From the NCBI GenBank assembly GCA_019359215.1, contig JAHHHS010000010.1:62001-126000 (forward strand): a DNA stretch of 64,000 nt, read 5' to 3'. Made by a program: the position numbers and the translations under genes. The notes under the pieces were generated by a model, which was not told where the DNA came from, made no database searches, and saw only the letters and a program-made list of their open reading frames with translations. This stretch comes from Nostoc indistinguendum CM1-VF10. GTDB lineage: Bacteria > Cyanobacteriota > Cyanobacteriia > Cyanobacteriales > Nostocaceae. Of the stretch, positions 38,602 through 49,038 are shown piece after piece (positions within the stretch are counted from its first letter, which is position 1; every line of letters starts with the position of its first letter).

Positions 38602-38688
38602 AAGACGAAAAAACTTTGCAGCAAGACAATGAATGCTATTGTATCCTCACTCGTACAAACAGTTTTTCCTTATCGGGTTGATCGAGTA

Positions 38689-41325
38689 CTAGAGTGTTGG
38701 TCGTTTACTTTCAAGAATTTCTGTTGCCTTCTGGGCAGAAAGCGGTCGGTAGAATAAAAAGCCTTGTACATCCTCACAATTGATAGATTTCAGGAAATCC
38801 AATTCCTCTTCTTTTTCTACCCCCTCTGCTGTCAACTTCAATCCCAAGCTTTGTCCCAAGATAACTATGGCCTTGATAATATGAGCTACTTTGACATCCA
38901 AAGTCAAATCATGAATAAAAGATTTATCTATTTTCAGATTGTGGAGTGGTAAAAGCTGTAGGCGCGAGAGCGAGGAATGACCTGTACCAAAGTCATCAAT
39001 GGAGATGTAAACACCCATCTGCTGTAGATTTTTTAACACCGTTCTGGTAAAGTCCAAATCCTCAATGACTGTGGTTTCGGTAATTTCTAATTCTAAAAAG
39101 CGTGACTCCAGCCCCGTTTCTTTTAAAACTGTGGCTACAGTCTCTACCAATTTAGGTTGGCGGAACTGCTTAAGAGAAAGATTAACAGCGATCGTCATGG
39201 GTGACAATCCTGCATCTTGCCAGGTTTTATTTTGGCTACACGCTGTCCGCAGCACCCATTCGCCGATGGGAACAATTAATCCACTCTCTTCGGCTAGGGG
39301 AATGAAGACACTCGGTGCAACCAATCCCATTTCTGGGTGCTGCCAACGCAACAGAGCCTCCATACCAGTAATTTCTTCTGTGGCGATATTCACACGAGGC
39401 TGATAGTACACCGTAAATTCTTCACGTTCTAGGGCATAGCGCAAGCTCTTTTCTAAAGTCAGAAGTTCAGGATTCTTGGCGCTCAGAGAAACACTGTAAA
39501 ATTGGTAGTTATTCCGTCCTTTGTCTTTGGCGTAGTATAAAGCGGCATCTGCGTGCTGGATTAGTGTTTCGGCGTCAGGACTGTTGTTATCAAACAATGC
39601 AATACCGAGGCTGGCAGTCACATAAAGTTCATGCCCTTGCAGATTGAAGGCATCCTCTAAAGCTTGTAAGATTCTATGCGCCACCTGGGTTACCTCTTCA
39701 ATATCATTAACTCGCGGGAGTAAGATCGTGAACTCATCACCTCCCCAACGCGCTATGGTATCTCCGCTTCTGAGTGAGTCTTTTAATCTTTGAGCGACGC
39801 TTTGTAACAATTGGTCTCCTAGAGTGTGCCCCAGAGTGTCATTAATACCCTTAAAGCGATCCAGGTCGAGGAAGATCACAGCTAAACTTTCACCATTCCG
39901 ACTGGCGTTGGGCAGAGTTTTACTAAGTAGCTCATTAAATAGTAGGCGATTGGGCAACCCTGTCAGGATGTCATGAAGGGCTTGATAGCGAATCTTTTCT
40001 TCTACTTGCTGACGCTGCTGCGTCCCAATAATACTGGCGGCCATTGTCAAAAGGGTAGATTCTTCGTGCTTTGACCAGTGACGCTCAAAGGTGCAGTCTG
40101 CCAAGCCAAGGTAACCCCAGCACTCATTCTCCAACCTGAGAGGCACTAAGAGAAGAGACTGAATGCCATCTCTAATTAGGAATTCTTGTTCGGCGGCAGG
40201 AAATTGTTGGGTGAGTCCGCTAATCGATTGGCCGCTAGAAAGAACAGTGTACCAACGGGCTAATCCAGAATCTTGATAAGGCTGATTCTGCCAATGGTGG
40301 TGCGTAGATTGAATAAAAGAGTGCGTCCATTCAAACCGTAGGCTGACTGCTATTTCCCCTGTAGTAGGATGGGGATGGTTTTGAAAGAGATAGGCTCGAT
40401 CTGCCTTGGCAGCTTCACCCAGTACAGCAAGAGCTCGATCAATACCGGTTTTGTAATTCATTTCGCCTAGCAAATAATTGGCAGCTTCTGCAACTGCTTG
40501 TAGCAAGCGATCGCGCTGACGCAATTCGGCTGTGGCTTGTTTTTGCTCTGTAATATCCCTAGTAATAAAAGTTCTAATTAAATCACTTTCAGGAAGGTAG
40601 AGAACAGATTGTTCAAAAACTTCTGCACCTACTTCCACCTCCCGCACAAAAGAATTTTTTTCGAGATTCTTAACTGTACTTAGGAGTCCTGTTAAAATCG
40701 GGTGTTTCGTCCCAACTTCCCTAAGCTTGGGAAACTTGAGAGCTGCGGCTGGATTGAGATAAGTAACTGTTCCCTCCAAATCCATCTCAATAATTGGATT
40801 GGGGATGAGTTCAGGGAAGGATGCTAGGCGAGCTAGGGCAGACTCACTCGCTGCTTCAAAGCTAGGATCAATAGCTAGGGTTTGAAAAGGATTGGCAGGA
40901 CTGGCTTGCTCTGTTAAAAAACCGGATAGGTCTTCTACATCACAAGATTCAGAAAATGCTTGTTCTGAAATGTTGGAAATGGCATAATATTTAGCTTGAG
41001 CTTGATTACTGCCAAAAGCAATGATATCTCCACTTCTGAGATTATGAGAGAAGCATTTAGCGCCATTGACAAATAAGCCATTAGTACTTCCTTTCCCCTT
41101 ATAGTTGCCATCAATAATCTGAAAGCCATATTGGTCAGTCTCTGGAACAGTTACTCGCAATAAAATTGCATGTTGCATTGATACTGACCGGGAAGACAAG
41201 ATAATAGTGTTGGCGGGATGCCGCCCCAGAGAATAAGTAGTCTCTTGTAAAGGGACAGTTCGCTGCCCTTGTAGGTCTTGAATGACCAACAGATGGCGTA
41301 TTTTTTCCCGCTCATTTACTAACAT
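38689..41325 (-). CDS. Cyclic-di-GMP protein: FHA-PAS-GAF-GGDEF-EAL
   Basis: An 878-residue cytoplasmic protein. Residues ~15-110 form an FHA domain (YSLGRHPANTIIL, SVSMQHA) that binds phosphothreonine. A PAS domain (~165-270, NPIIEMDLEGTVTYLNP) and a GAF domain (~280-440) follow. The diguanylate cyclase domain has intact GGDEF in ARWGGDEFTIL, preceded five residues earlier by RSGD, matching the inhibitory RxxD site. The final EAL domain has MEALLRW and the DDFGTGHSSL loop, so phosphodiesterase residues look present. It can probably both make and break cyclic di-GMP, with kinase-linked control through FHA. Confidence 0.93.
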   Translation of the reverse strand: MLVNEREKIRHLLVIQDLQGQRTVPLQETTYSLGRHPANTIILSSRSVSMQHAILLRVTVPETDQYGFQIIDGNYKGKGSTNGLFVNGAKCFSHNLRSGDIIAFGSNQAQAKYYAISNISEQAFSESCDVEDLSGFLTEQASPANPFQTLAIDPSFEAASESALARLASFPELIPNPIIEMDLEGTVTYLNPAAALKFPKLREVGTKHPILTGLLSTVKNLEKNSFVREVEVGAEVFEQSVLYLPESDLIRTFITRDITEQKQATAELRQRDRLLQAVAEAANYLLGEMNYKTGIDRALAVLGEAAKADRAYLFQNHPHPTTGEIAVSLRFEWTHSFIQSTHHHWQNQPYQDSGLARWYTVLSSGQSISGLTQQFPAAEQEFLIRDGIQSLLLVPLRLENECWGYLGLADCTFERHWSKHEESTLLTMAASIIGTQQRQQVEEKIRYQALHDILTGLPNRLLFNELLSKTLPNASRNGESLAVIFLDLDRFKGINDTLGHTLGDQLLQSVAQRLKDSLRSGDTIARWGGDEFTILLPRVNDIEEVTQVAHRILQALEDAFNLQGHELYVTASLGIALFDNNSPDAETLIQHADAALYYAKDKGRNNYQFYSVSLSAKNPELLTLEKSLRYALEREEFTVYYQPRVNIATEEITGMEALLRWQHPEMGLVAPSVFIPLAEESGLIVPIGEWVLRTACSQNKTWQDAGLSPMTIAVNLSLKQFRQPKLVETVATVLKETGLESRFLELEITETTVIEDLDFTRTVLKNLQQMGVYISIDDFGTGHSSLSRLQLLPLHNLKIDKSFIHDLTLDVKVAHIIKAIVILGQSLGLKLTAEGVEKEEELDFLKSINCEDVQGFLFYRPLSAQKATEILESKRPTL

Positions 41326-41943
41326 GGCTGTTCCTTAAATTCTCATATTTTTATGTTTTAGTCTGAAAAATACTACTCCCAGGAGTGGAACCTGAAAGTC
41401 TGGACTTATAAGAAAATTCGTTCAATCAAATTTGTCACCGTCTATAATTCCAAAATGGGTATGAGGGTGCAAACTAGTACAGGTCGGCGTAAATAAACAG
41501 ACCATTTTAAATCACTCAGAAGCCTATATAATAAGCTTTTTGACTTTTGATTTTTAACTTTTGACTTCCGCCTTGCGGTACTAGCCTTTTGCTCCTTTCT
41601 CTATATCATCTAACTTGTCTTTATTTAGGATACCCAGAATAAAATCAAACACTGAATAGAATAGATGGTATTGCGGATTTTTATTCTGAGCGGTGAGCAA
41701 ACTCCGAATGAAATAAATAATGGTCTGATTTTTATTTTTTAATCAGTCAACTAGTTTTGTTTCACGAAAATTTGCAAAATAGATTAGAGCAACGGCAGGA
41801 ATTAAATTAATTGGGTGCATCCCACTGGGGAAAAAATATCTAAGGATTTGAAATCGCACGCTAGTTGCTTTAATGGAGTAGAAACCCCGGTTGGCGCAGC
41901 TTATCGTAGAGAAGGGGAGGGAAGGAGAATGAACCCTTAAATT
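41326..41943. other. Intergenic region with a miniature element
   Basis: It holds the repeat at 41474-41584 and the promoter of the GGDEF-EAL gene near 41326. From 41600 to 41943 it is AT-rich, with a GC-rich dispersed repeat piece near 41890-41912 (GGTTGGCGCAGCTTATCGTAG). No gene. Confidence 0.5.
41474..41584. mobile_element. MITE-like element with CTAGTAC termini, copy 1
   Basis: A 111-base segment begins CTAGTACAGGTCGGCG and ends CCGCCTTGCGGTACTAG, so its ends are inverted repeats. The first and last ~30 bases match the element at 63601-63697. The interior has TTTTTGACTTTTGA-type runs. It has no coding capacity, so it would need a transposase in trans. No clear target duplication flanks this copy. 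Confidence 0.75.
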
Positions 41944-43788
41944 CTAAAAAGGATTATAGAATAAACTAAAATATAGTCCGTTTTCTTGTAATGTTCGATC
42001 ATTCGAGTCAACAGATACTAAAGGAATACCCCAGTCAAGACGAAAGGTGAAGCGATCGCCCTGTGACCAACGCAACCCCAGACCAACAGCAGCTAGAGTA
42101 TTAGGGTCGGGATTCTCTCTACCTGAACTGTTCCAGCCAACACCAAAATCCACAAAGGGCACAACCTGTAACGTGCTATTTATCTGGGGTAAGCGCAGAA
42201 TCGGTACTTGAACTTCCGCAGAAACAAAAGTGGCATTATCCGTCAGCAGGTAATCTTGACGGTAGCCTCGAACGCTATCCTGCCCACCTAAGGCAATTTG
42301 CTCTATAGGCAAAAGTGTTGTAGATGCGAGTTGCGTATTTAAACGAAGTAAAAATAAAGTTTCAGGAGCTAAAAGGCGTGCCCACTGCGCTTGCCCTTGC
42401 CAAGCAAAAAAACGGCTATCGGGAAGATCTTGATTAATCGTGGGATTCAACACATCTATCCCCAAATTAAATTGAGAGCGTAGGGCGATAACTTCACGGC
42501 TGTTACGAGAAATCCATTCTTGAAAAAATCGCAACGCAGATACCCTGGTGCGTCCCTGTTCATCAGATCCAGGCGAAAGTTGCGGAGCGGGAACCCTTTC
42601 TCCCCTTTCTCTGTCTAGTATCCATGAGATATCACTTTCGCGTCGGGAAGCTGTCAACCCAAGAGCGAATTCTTGTGTGGGAGTTTGAACTATGGGCTGG
42701 CGGAATGTCAGTTCGTAATAGCGAGATGCCGATTCGATATCTAAAATGGTGAAACCAGGTTCAATGACATTACTCGACGTAGTGCCATAGTTCAAGGTGA
42801 GGGTTCCATTGCGGGGATTGAGAGGCAATGTGTAACTAGCGTCAAAGGAGTTACTACCATCAGTATTGGTGTAGCCTAGACTCAGAGCATCTGCCAATCC
42901 GAGTAAGTTGGCTTCATTCAATCTTAATCCGCGTCGGAAACTGCCAACACTGGGCGATCGCCCATTATCAAGAACTATTTGGCTACTAAAGGTTTTTGCC
43001 TCGCTGATCTTGACTTCTAAGAGACTCACACCACTGCGCGATCCTGCTGAGAGTTCAGCAGAGACGTTTTGAATCAAAGGATTAAGTTGCAAAAGTTGCA
43101 GTGCCTCTAGTAGACGCTGCCGATTCAGAGGTGCTGATGTAGCTATTGCTAGTCGGCTGCGGACATAATTTGCATTCAACCGCCGATTCCCAGTTATCTG
43201 GATATCTTCTAATTTACCTTCGACCACCTGAATTTTTACAACACCGGATTGGATTGTTTGGGGCGGAATATAAGCACCAGAAGTAATGTAACCATTTTGG
43301 ACGTATAAATCAGTAATTTTAGAACGTGCTTGATAGACTTCAGTCAGCGAGATCGGTCGTTTGGTAAATTCAGCAGTGGCGCGGGCTAACTCTTCGGGAC
43401 TGAAGACTGTGCTACCAACAACTTCAAATCGTTCAACAACAATAGTTTGAGGAAAGTTGCCAGGGAGTGGTTCCTCAGGTGTGGGAGTTGGCACAGAGGG
43501 GGGAAATAGTTCTGCTGGTGGGGGGAGTGGTTGTGGTACTTCAGGTGGTGGAAGCGGCGGAGGTACGGATGGTTGCACATCCTGTGGTGGTGGAAGTGGC
43601 GGAGATACAGGTGGTTGGACATCCTGTGGTGATGGGAGCTGTTGTGACAGGATGAAATTACTAGTTGGTAATTGTGTAGTATCAACAGCCTGAGCTTTCA
43701 GTGGACTAGAAGATATGCTGCTGAGTAATAGAAGCATACTCAGTGGTAAGCAGGACACTATAAGATTCTGAGGATATTTATTAATCAT
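41944..43788 (-). CDS. ShlB/FhaC-type two-partner-secretion pore
   Basis: A 614-residue outer-membrane protein. A signal peptide (~1-33) is followed by a proline-rich linker with tandem QPPVPPPLPPP-type repeats (~50-105). A POTRA domain follows (VVERFEVVGSTVFSPEELA, ~115-195) and then the repeat IQITGNRRLNANYVRSRL. The C-terminal ~380 residues form the beta-barrel and end with aromatic YFSLFYNPF. The signature LGGQDSVRGYRQDYL (motif with RGY, ~500) lies in the barrel loop as in Omp85/TpsB proteins. It exports large filamentous proteins. No matching TpsA substrate lies in the window. Confidence 0.92.
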   Translation of the reverse strand: MINKYPQNLIVSCLPLSMLLLLSSISSSPLKAQAVDTTQLPTSNFILSQQLPSPQDVQPPVSPPLPPPQDVQPSVPPPLPPPEVPQPLPPPAELFPPSVPTPTPEEPLPGNFPQTIVVERFEVVGSTVFSPEELARATAEFTKRPISLTEVYQARSKITDLYVQNGYITSGAYIPPQTIQSGVVKIQVVEGKLEDIQITGNRRLNANYVRSRLAIATSAPLNRQRLLEALQLLQLNPLIQNVSAELSAGSRSGVSLLEVKISEAKTFSSQIVLDNGRSPSVGSFRRGLRLNEANLLGLADALSLGYTNTDGSNSFDASYTLPLNPRNGTLTLNYGTTSSNVIEPGFTILDIESASRYYELTFRQPIVQTPTQEFALGLTASRRESDISWILDRERGERVPAPQLSPGSDEQGRTRVSALRFFQEWISRNSREVIALRSQFNLGIDVLNPTINQDLPDSRFFAWQGQAQWARLLAPETLFLLRLNTQLASTTLLPIEQIALGGQDSVRGYRQDYLLTDNATFVSAEVQVPILRLPQINSTLQVVPFVDFGVGWNSSGRENPDPNTLAAVGLGLRWSQGDRFTFRLDWGIPLVSVDSNDRTLQENGLYFSLFYNPF

Positions 43789-44128
43789 CGCACTGGATTA
43801 TTTTTTGTCAGAAACTATAGGATTATACGGCGACTCCTTCAGATGTGAATCTTACTTCATCTTGTGTCGCTAAAGTTAATATCTTGAGTAAATCTCAATT
43901 TAAAAGCTAAATCATTTGGTGATTGCAGACTTAAAAGCCTTGATGGTCTTTGAACTCCATAAGTAAGCAGATATGTTGGAATTATCTATTGTTGCGAAAG
44001 AAATAGACCTAGTACAGCACGGCGTAAATCCACTTACTACCTCAATTAACAAGACTTGGGGCAAAATCCTCTTGTTAAAGGTAGGCAAACTTCGGTTTTA
44101 TTTTTGAATTGTTATGTATGGTTTAGGG
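43789..44128. other. Intergenic region with a partial element end
   Basis: It contains the leader of the pore gene and, at 44009-44029, a sequence matching the left end of the CTAGTAC element (CTAGTACAGCACGGCGTAAAT). No gene. Confidence 0.45.
44009..44029. mobile_element. Solo left end of the CTAGTAC element
   Basis: Twenty-one bases match the left terminus of the elements at 41474 and 63601, with no right end visible nearby. It may be a remnant. Confidence 0.4.
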
Positions 44129-45997
44129 TTACTCCATATCCCTTTGCTGAAACATTCCCATCAATTTACGTTTACGAGCGTGGGTTTGCATCAAGTTTTC
44201 CCGATAGCTTAACCACTCAGCTTTCTTCCCAGATTGCAAGTAGGCATTACGTGCCTTCTTTAACCATTCAACTGCATAGTAGTAATATTCGGCTTTACCT
44301 GCATCCATAATCTTTTCGGCACGGCGACGAGCATTAGCAATCACCCAACTAGGATTATGAGGGATAGCAGCATCCATGACTCGGTAAATTAACTCTGAAT
44401 AATCAGAAGTGAGTTCATTAGTGATCGCAATTGCATCATCAATTAGCCCCTCATGCAAAAATATATCTACCTTGGCTGATTCTGTTCCCCAACTACTACA
44501 AGTACGAACAATTCTCAGCAGGTCTGTTTTAATACTTTCCCAGTTTTCCCCAGCCAATTCTGCCATCCTTTCGTAGTCAAAAAAGGAGGGCTTGACTTGA
44601 AAAGCCGCCTTGATTGCTAATAAAGCAGCTTCATTATTTCCCAACTCAACAGCTAAATCACTTGTCCAAATTCCTAATTCGTGCTGACAATTACCTGGTA
44701 AATGTAATCCACTCTGGGCTATATCTAGTGCTTGCTGTAATGCCCCCTGTCCGCTAAGTGTTTTCGCTAGGGCAAAAGCCTCTTCGGTTGAGTTCATCTG
44801 GGTTTGAGCAGCATCAATTGCTTCTTCTACTCTGCCCAAACGCCCCAACATTGTTAGATACTGCTGCGTTTGCCCTTCAGCTTCTGCTAAATACAAGTAT
44901 TCTTGGTAACGTTCCTGACGTTCGAGGATTTTTAGCCGAATTAGTGCCAAATCATCTGCATAGTCTGGTACGTCTTCTTCCCAAGCTCCCCTTTCGGTAA
45001 TATTACCTTCGAGAACTTGCACCAGTGGTGGATAATCCCAACCTTGGCGTAAAGCTTCCATAACTAGTCCAAAATCAGCATTCCACTCATCTTGCCAGGC
45101 TTCCAAATTTATTTGAATATCAACTTTTTCTTCTGGGGTGAGTTCGGCTGTAAGAATTGCTTCACACCAAGCATTATTCAATTCTTCGACCACTTCATCG
45201 TTTTCAGCACCATATTCTGCAACATCATCCCAATTTTCCGCACACGTAGAGGTAATCGCTTCTAAAATAGCGATCGCATTTTCACCCTCTCCCCGTTCGC
45301 TAAAATCTACCGCAATTTGCACCACACTCAGCAATTCATCGCCAATCGGGTCTTCTTCACACCCCTCCTCAAAGTAGCGCACAGTATCCCGAAGAATCTG
45401 CCGGACTTGCCGCCGAAAAAGAGCCTGATCGATTGTAATGCGGCGCAGAGGTTTTTTGGTTGTTTGTTCGACAATAGGATTCGTCATCCAACCTATATGA
45501 CGATCAATCACCTCAATTAGTGGTGGGTTTTCATTTACCAACTCTTGCAGCAATCTTTGGGTTTGGATATAATCCAAGCGATCGAGTAGTTGTTCTAAGG
45601 TAGGGCGTTGCTCAATATATTCTGAGTTACGCGCACAGACGAGCATCGTCGCTACAATGTGTTTGCACCACCCATCAAAGTTGTAGGCACAGGTGCAGTT
45701 TGCTGAGATTAACCCACTGCTATCGAAACTGAGATTGACATGATAAGGTCTTGCTTCAGTCCCTGCAACTTCAGCCTGAAGGATATGACCGCGTTGGATA
45801 ATAGCATTGACAGCACCAGCCTCATAGTATGCCTCGCCCCTCTGGAAAGATTTAGCGTTAGCATGACGGCGGATAGTAAATTCAGTAATTTGGGGAATAG
45901 ACATCGAGCGATCGCCTGCGTAAATCTTTTGGATAAATCCTAAATCCAGCTTAGGTGTTAGGCGATGGCGCTGTAAAGTACATTTATCATTGGTCAT
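44129..45997 (-). CDS. SWIM zinc-finger protein
   Basis: A 622-residue protein. A SWIM zinc-binding motif (CTCAYNFDGWCKHIVATML, C-x-C...C-x-H) lies at residues ~100-118. After it come ~450 mostly helical residues with repeated alanine- and leucine-rich pairs suggesting TPR-like repeats (YLTMLGRLGRVEEAIDAA, FALAKTLSGQGALQQALDIA). SWIM proteins bind DNA or partner proteins. The start at 45997 adds a variable ~30 residues; the ATG at residue 33 (MSIPQITEFTIR) is a strong alternative. Function unknown. Confidence 0.85.
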   Translation of the reverse strand: MTNDKCTLQRHRLTPKLDLGFIQKIYAGDRSMSIPQITEFTIRRHANAKSFQRGEAYYEAGAVNAIIQRGHILQAEVAGTEARPYHVNLSFDSSGLISANCTCAYNFDGWCKHIVATMLVCARNSEYIEQRPTLEQLLDRLDYIQTQRLLQELVNENPPLIEVIDRHIGWMTNPIVEQTTKKPLRRITIDQALFRRQVRQILRDTVRYFEEGCEEDPIGDELLSVVQIAVDFSERGEGENAIAILEAITSTCAENWDDVAEYGAENDEVVEELNNAWCEAILTAELTPEEKVDIQINLEAWQDEWNADFGLVMEALRQGWDYPPLVQVLEGNITERGAWEEDVPDYADDLALIRLKILERQERYQEYLYLAEAEGQTQQYLTMLGRLGRVEEAIDAAQTQMNSTEEAFALAKTLSGQGALQQALDIAQSGLHLPGNCQHELGIWTSDLAVELGNNEAALLAIKAAFQVKPSFFDYERMAELAGENWESIKTDLLRIVRTCSSWGTESAKVDIFLHEGLIDDAIAITNELTSDYSELIYRVMDAAIPHNPSWVIANARRRAEKIMDAGKAEYYYYAVEWLKKARNAYLQSGKKAEWLSYRENLMQTHARKRKLMGMFQQRDME

Positions 45998-46372
45998 TTG
46001 TCATTGGGCACAAAAGGCAGAGGGCAAGGGGCAAAATTAAAAATTACCTCTTTCCCCATTCCCTTTAGAGTATAAAAAAAAACAAGTATCTAGATTTGAC
46101 TATAATTACTGAAAACATCCATCTTTTCGCCAGAAGTTAGTGAATCATAATTGAAGTTAGCAACACCTGAACGTTAAATCAAAAAATAGTTATCAGGCGG
46201 ATGGCAGGGGATTTAAATCAGTTACCAGTTTCCAGTGTTCACTGATAACTGTATGCTGGGGGCTTAAACCCAGCAACGAAACGGACAACTGATAATTGAT
46301 AACTGTTAAAGGGGTTGCGCTGATTGTCGGTCAAGTTGAGAATAAATAGGCGAAGCAGACGGGGAACCTAAC
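45998..46372. other. Intergenic region before lpd
   Basis: A divergent promoter region. It contains a hairpin TGCTGGG / CCCAGCA (46254-46275) and GATAACTG-type short repeats nearby, with no gene. The repeat family is related to the heptamer arrays. Confidence 0.45.
46254..46275 (+). promoter_or_regulatory. Hairpin in the lpd upstream region
   Basis: A 7-bp stem TGCTGGG / CCCAGCA with an eight-base loop lies about 100 bases before the lpd start. It could be a leader structure or a dispersed palindrome. Confidence 0.4.
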
Positions 46373-47797
46373 GTGAGTCAAGGATTTGATTACGATTTAG
46401 TCATTATCGGCGCTGGTGTAGGCGGACATGGCGCAGCCTTACACGCCGTAAGTTGTGGTTTAAAAACAGCGATTATTGAAGCTGCTGATATGGGAGGAAC
46501 CTGTGTTAATCGGGGTTGTATTCCTTCTAAAGCGCTGCTGGCGGCATCTGGGCGTGTGCGGGAGTTACGCGATGCCCATCACCTCAAATCGCTGGGAATT
46601 CAAATTGGTAACGTGGAATTCGATCGCCAAGCGATCGCTAATCATGCTAATAATCTCGTCTCAAAAATTCAAGGCGACTTAACCAACAGCCTCAAACGTC
46701 TAAAAGTCGATATTATCAACGGTTGGGGAAAAATCGCTGGGGCGCAAAAAGTCTCTGTTACCGGAGACGGTGGCGAAAAAACCATCACAGCCAAAGACAT
46801 TATCCTTTCTCCTGGTTCAATTCCTTTTGTGCCTCCAGGGATTGAAGTAGACGGCAAAACTGTCTTTACCAGTGACCAAGGCGTTAAGTTGGAGTCGTTA
46901 CCAGACTGGGTGGCGATTATTGGCAGTGGTTACATCGGCTTAGAATTTTCTGATGTTTACTCAGCTTTGGGTTGTGAAATCACCTTGATTGAAGCCCTAG
47001 ATCAGTTAATGCCAGGATTTGACCGAGACATTGCTAAACTTGCCGAACGGGTACTGATTACTCCCCGCGATATTGAAACGAAAGTAGGGATATACGCTAA
47101 AAAAGTCATCCCCGGTTCACCAGTGGTAATTGAATTAGCAGATTTCAAAACCAAAGAAGATGTAGATGTCATCGAAGTAGATGCTTGTTTGGTGGCTACA
47201 GGACGCATCCCGGCGACCAAAAATCTTGGTTTGGAGTCTGTGGGTATAGAACTGGATCGGCGGAATTTTATCCCAGTTGACGATCGCATGGCAGTACTAT
47301 CATCTGGTGAAGTAGTACCAAATGTGTGGGCAATTGGCGACGCTAATGGAAAGATGATGTTGGCACATGCGGCTTCTGCCCAAGGCATCATCGCGGTAGA
47401 AAATATAGTTGGGAGGGAAAGAATAGTAGACTATCGCAGCATCCCGGCGGCGGCGTTTACCCACCCAGAAGTCAGCTATGTGGGTTTAACAGAAACCGCA
47501 GCTAAGGAGTTGGGAAAAACCGAAGGCTTTGAAATCGGCACAAGTCGGAGTTACTTCAAAGGGAATTCCAAAGCGTTGGCAGAAAATGAAGCCGATGGTA
47601 TTGCCAAGGTAATATATCGCAAAGACACCGGAGAAGTCTTAGGTGTTCACATTTTCGGACTGCACGCCTCAGACTTAATTCACGAAGCGTCAGCTGCGAT
47701 CGCAAACCGTCAATCCGTCCAAAGTCTCGCACATCTAGTTCACGCGCACCCGACACTTTCGGAAGTGCTAGACGAAGCTTATAAACGAGCCATTTAG
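46373..47797 (+). CDS. lpd: Dihydrolipoamide dehydrogenase
   Basis: A 474-residue flavoprotein starting at GTG. It has FAD-binding [16 protein letters not shown] (~10-25), the redox disulfide [13 protein letters not shown] (~42-54), the NAD site [15 protein letters not shown] (~180) and the second FAD site [20 protein letters not shown]. The dimer-interface HAHPTLSE histidine-glutamate pair is at the C-terminus. It reoxidises lipoamide in pyruvate dehydrogenase and glycine decarboxylase. Length and residues are normal. Confidence 0.96.
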   Translation: MSQGFDYDLVIIGAGVGGHGAALHAVSCGLKTAIIEAADMGGTCVNRGCIPSKALLAASGRVRELRDAHHLKSLGIQIGNVEFDRQAIANHANNLVSKIQGDLTNSLKRLKVDIINGWGKIAGAQKVSVTGDGGEKTITAKDIILSPGSIPFVPPGIEVDGKTVFTSDQGVKLESLPDWVAIIGSGYIGLEFSDVYSALGCEITLIEALDQLMPGFDRDIAKLAERVLITPRDIETKVGIYAKKVIPGSPVVIELADFKTKEDVDVIEVDACLVATGRIPATKNLGLESVGIELDRRNFIPVDDRMAVLSSGEVVPNVWAIGDANGKMMLAHAASAQGIIAVENIVGRERIVDYRSIPAAAFTHPEVSYVGLTETAAKELGKTEGFEIGTSRSYFKGNSKALAENEADGIAKVIYRKDTGEVLGVHIFGLHASDLIHEASAAIANRQSVQSLAHLVHAHPTLSEVLDEAYKRAI

Positions 47798-47803
47798 TTA
47801 TTT

Positions 47804-47901
47804 GTCCTCTGTCATTTGTCCTTTGTCAATAAACAAGGACAAATGACCAATAACAAATGACCAATGACCAATGACCAATGACCAATGACCAATGACAAAT
47901 T
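47804..47901. repeat. Heptamer tandem repeats between lpd and trpC
   Basis: About six copies of the seven-base unit ATGACCA (47853-47896) face TTGTCCT/TCATTTG-type units near 47805-47828, so the transcript could form a hairpin between the two genes. They sit immediately before the trpC start codon. Confidence 0.85.
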
Positions 47902-48792
47902 ATGCAAATCCGCCGTCGTTCACCTAACCCAGCTATTGATGTATCGATATTGCGTTATCAAGCTATCGTGCCTGATGCAGCACCAAACCACATCTTGGAG
48001 GAAATTGTCTGGCAGAAAGAAGTAGAATATGACCAAATGCGGGAAAAACTTCCTTTGCAAGAATTACGGAAGCGAGTACTGACTGCACCGCCAACCCGTG
48101 ATTTTGTCGCCGCCTTGCGCCAAGGTAAGACTAAACCAGCATTGATTGCAGAAGTTAAAAAAGCTTCACCAAGCAAAGGTGTTTTACGAGAAGATTTTGA
48201 TCCAGTAGCGATCGCCCTTTCTTATCAGCAAGGTGGTGCTAGTTGTCTGTCTGTGCTGACAGATGTCAAGTTCTTTCAAGGCAGTTTTGAGAACTTGGCC
48301 AAGGTTCGGGCTGCTGTAGATTTGCCTCTACTATGCAAAGAGTTTATCATTTATGCTTATCAGATATACTTAGCACGGGTTCAGGGTGCAGATGCTATTT
48401 TGTTGATTGCGGCTATCCTGAGCGATCAAGATTTGAAATACTTCCTTAAAATCGCTAACAACCTGAAAATGGCAGCCTTGATTGAAGTCCATAGCTTGGA
48501 AGAACTTGACCGTGTCTTAGCTTTAGATGGGGTTTCCTTAGTAGGAATCAATAATCGCAATTTGGAAGATTTCTCTGTTGACCTGCAAACTACTTGCCAA
48601 CTTTTAGATGCAAGGGGTAGCCAATTGCAGGAGAAAAACATCCTTGTTGTCAGCGAGTCAGGACTACATAACCCAGATGATTTGAGTTTGGTGCTTACAG
48701 CAGGTGCATCGGCTGTACTCATTGGGGAATCTTTGGTAAAACAACCAGATCCCGGCGCTGCGATCGCCCATATATTACCAAAGAATTTTTGA
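47902..48792 (+). CDS. trpC: Indole-3-glycerol phosphate synthase
   Basis: A 296-residue TIM-barrel enzyme. The conserved catalytic motif [14 protein letters not shown] (~82-95) carries the lysine and the glutamate pair. Further signatures are [42 protein letters not shown] and VSESGL. An N-terminal extension of ~35 residues relative to E. coli TrpC is typical of cyanobacteria. It closes the indole ring in tryptophan synthesis. trpB lies 2.8 kb away as a separate unit. Confidence 0.96.
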   Translation: MQIRRRSPNPAIDVSILRYQAIVPDAAPNHILEEIVWQKEVEYDQMREKLPLQELRKRVLTAPPTRDFVAALRQGKTKPALIAEVKKASPSKGVLREDFDPVAIALSYQQGGASCLSVLTDVKFFQGSFENLAKVRAAVDLPLLCKEFIIYAYQIYLARVQGADAILLIAAILSDQDLKYFLKIANNLKMAALIEVHSLEELDRVLALDGVSLVGINNRNLEDFSVDLQTTCQLLDARGSQLQEKNILVVSESGLHNPDDLSLVLTAGASAVLIGESLVKQPDPGAAIAHILPKNF

Positions 48793-49038
48793 AATAAACA
48801 CCTCCCCTACGCCCCTTAGCACAGGGCAACTAACTGCATATAATAGTTGGGCAATTGGGCACACTATGCGTAGACACGCAGCATATTGCCATCAAATATC
48901 ATCATATCTTTGCCAAATCTTTATTGCTAATCAAATCAAAGCCATAAGCAACTAGTTATTTCTTATGTAACAATTTATTGATAAGAGACAAACTTTGATT
49001 AGTACAAAATCTCAAATATGAAATCAAAAATTAACTTC

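Noticed and set aside
43457..43693. Glycine-rich 78-residue frame opposite the pore gene
   Set aside because: It is the antisense of the proline-rich linker in the pore gene.
47850..47901. Repeat array before trpC as CRISPR
   Set aside because: Same reason: contiguous heptamers with no spacers.
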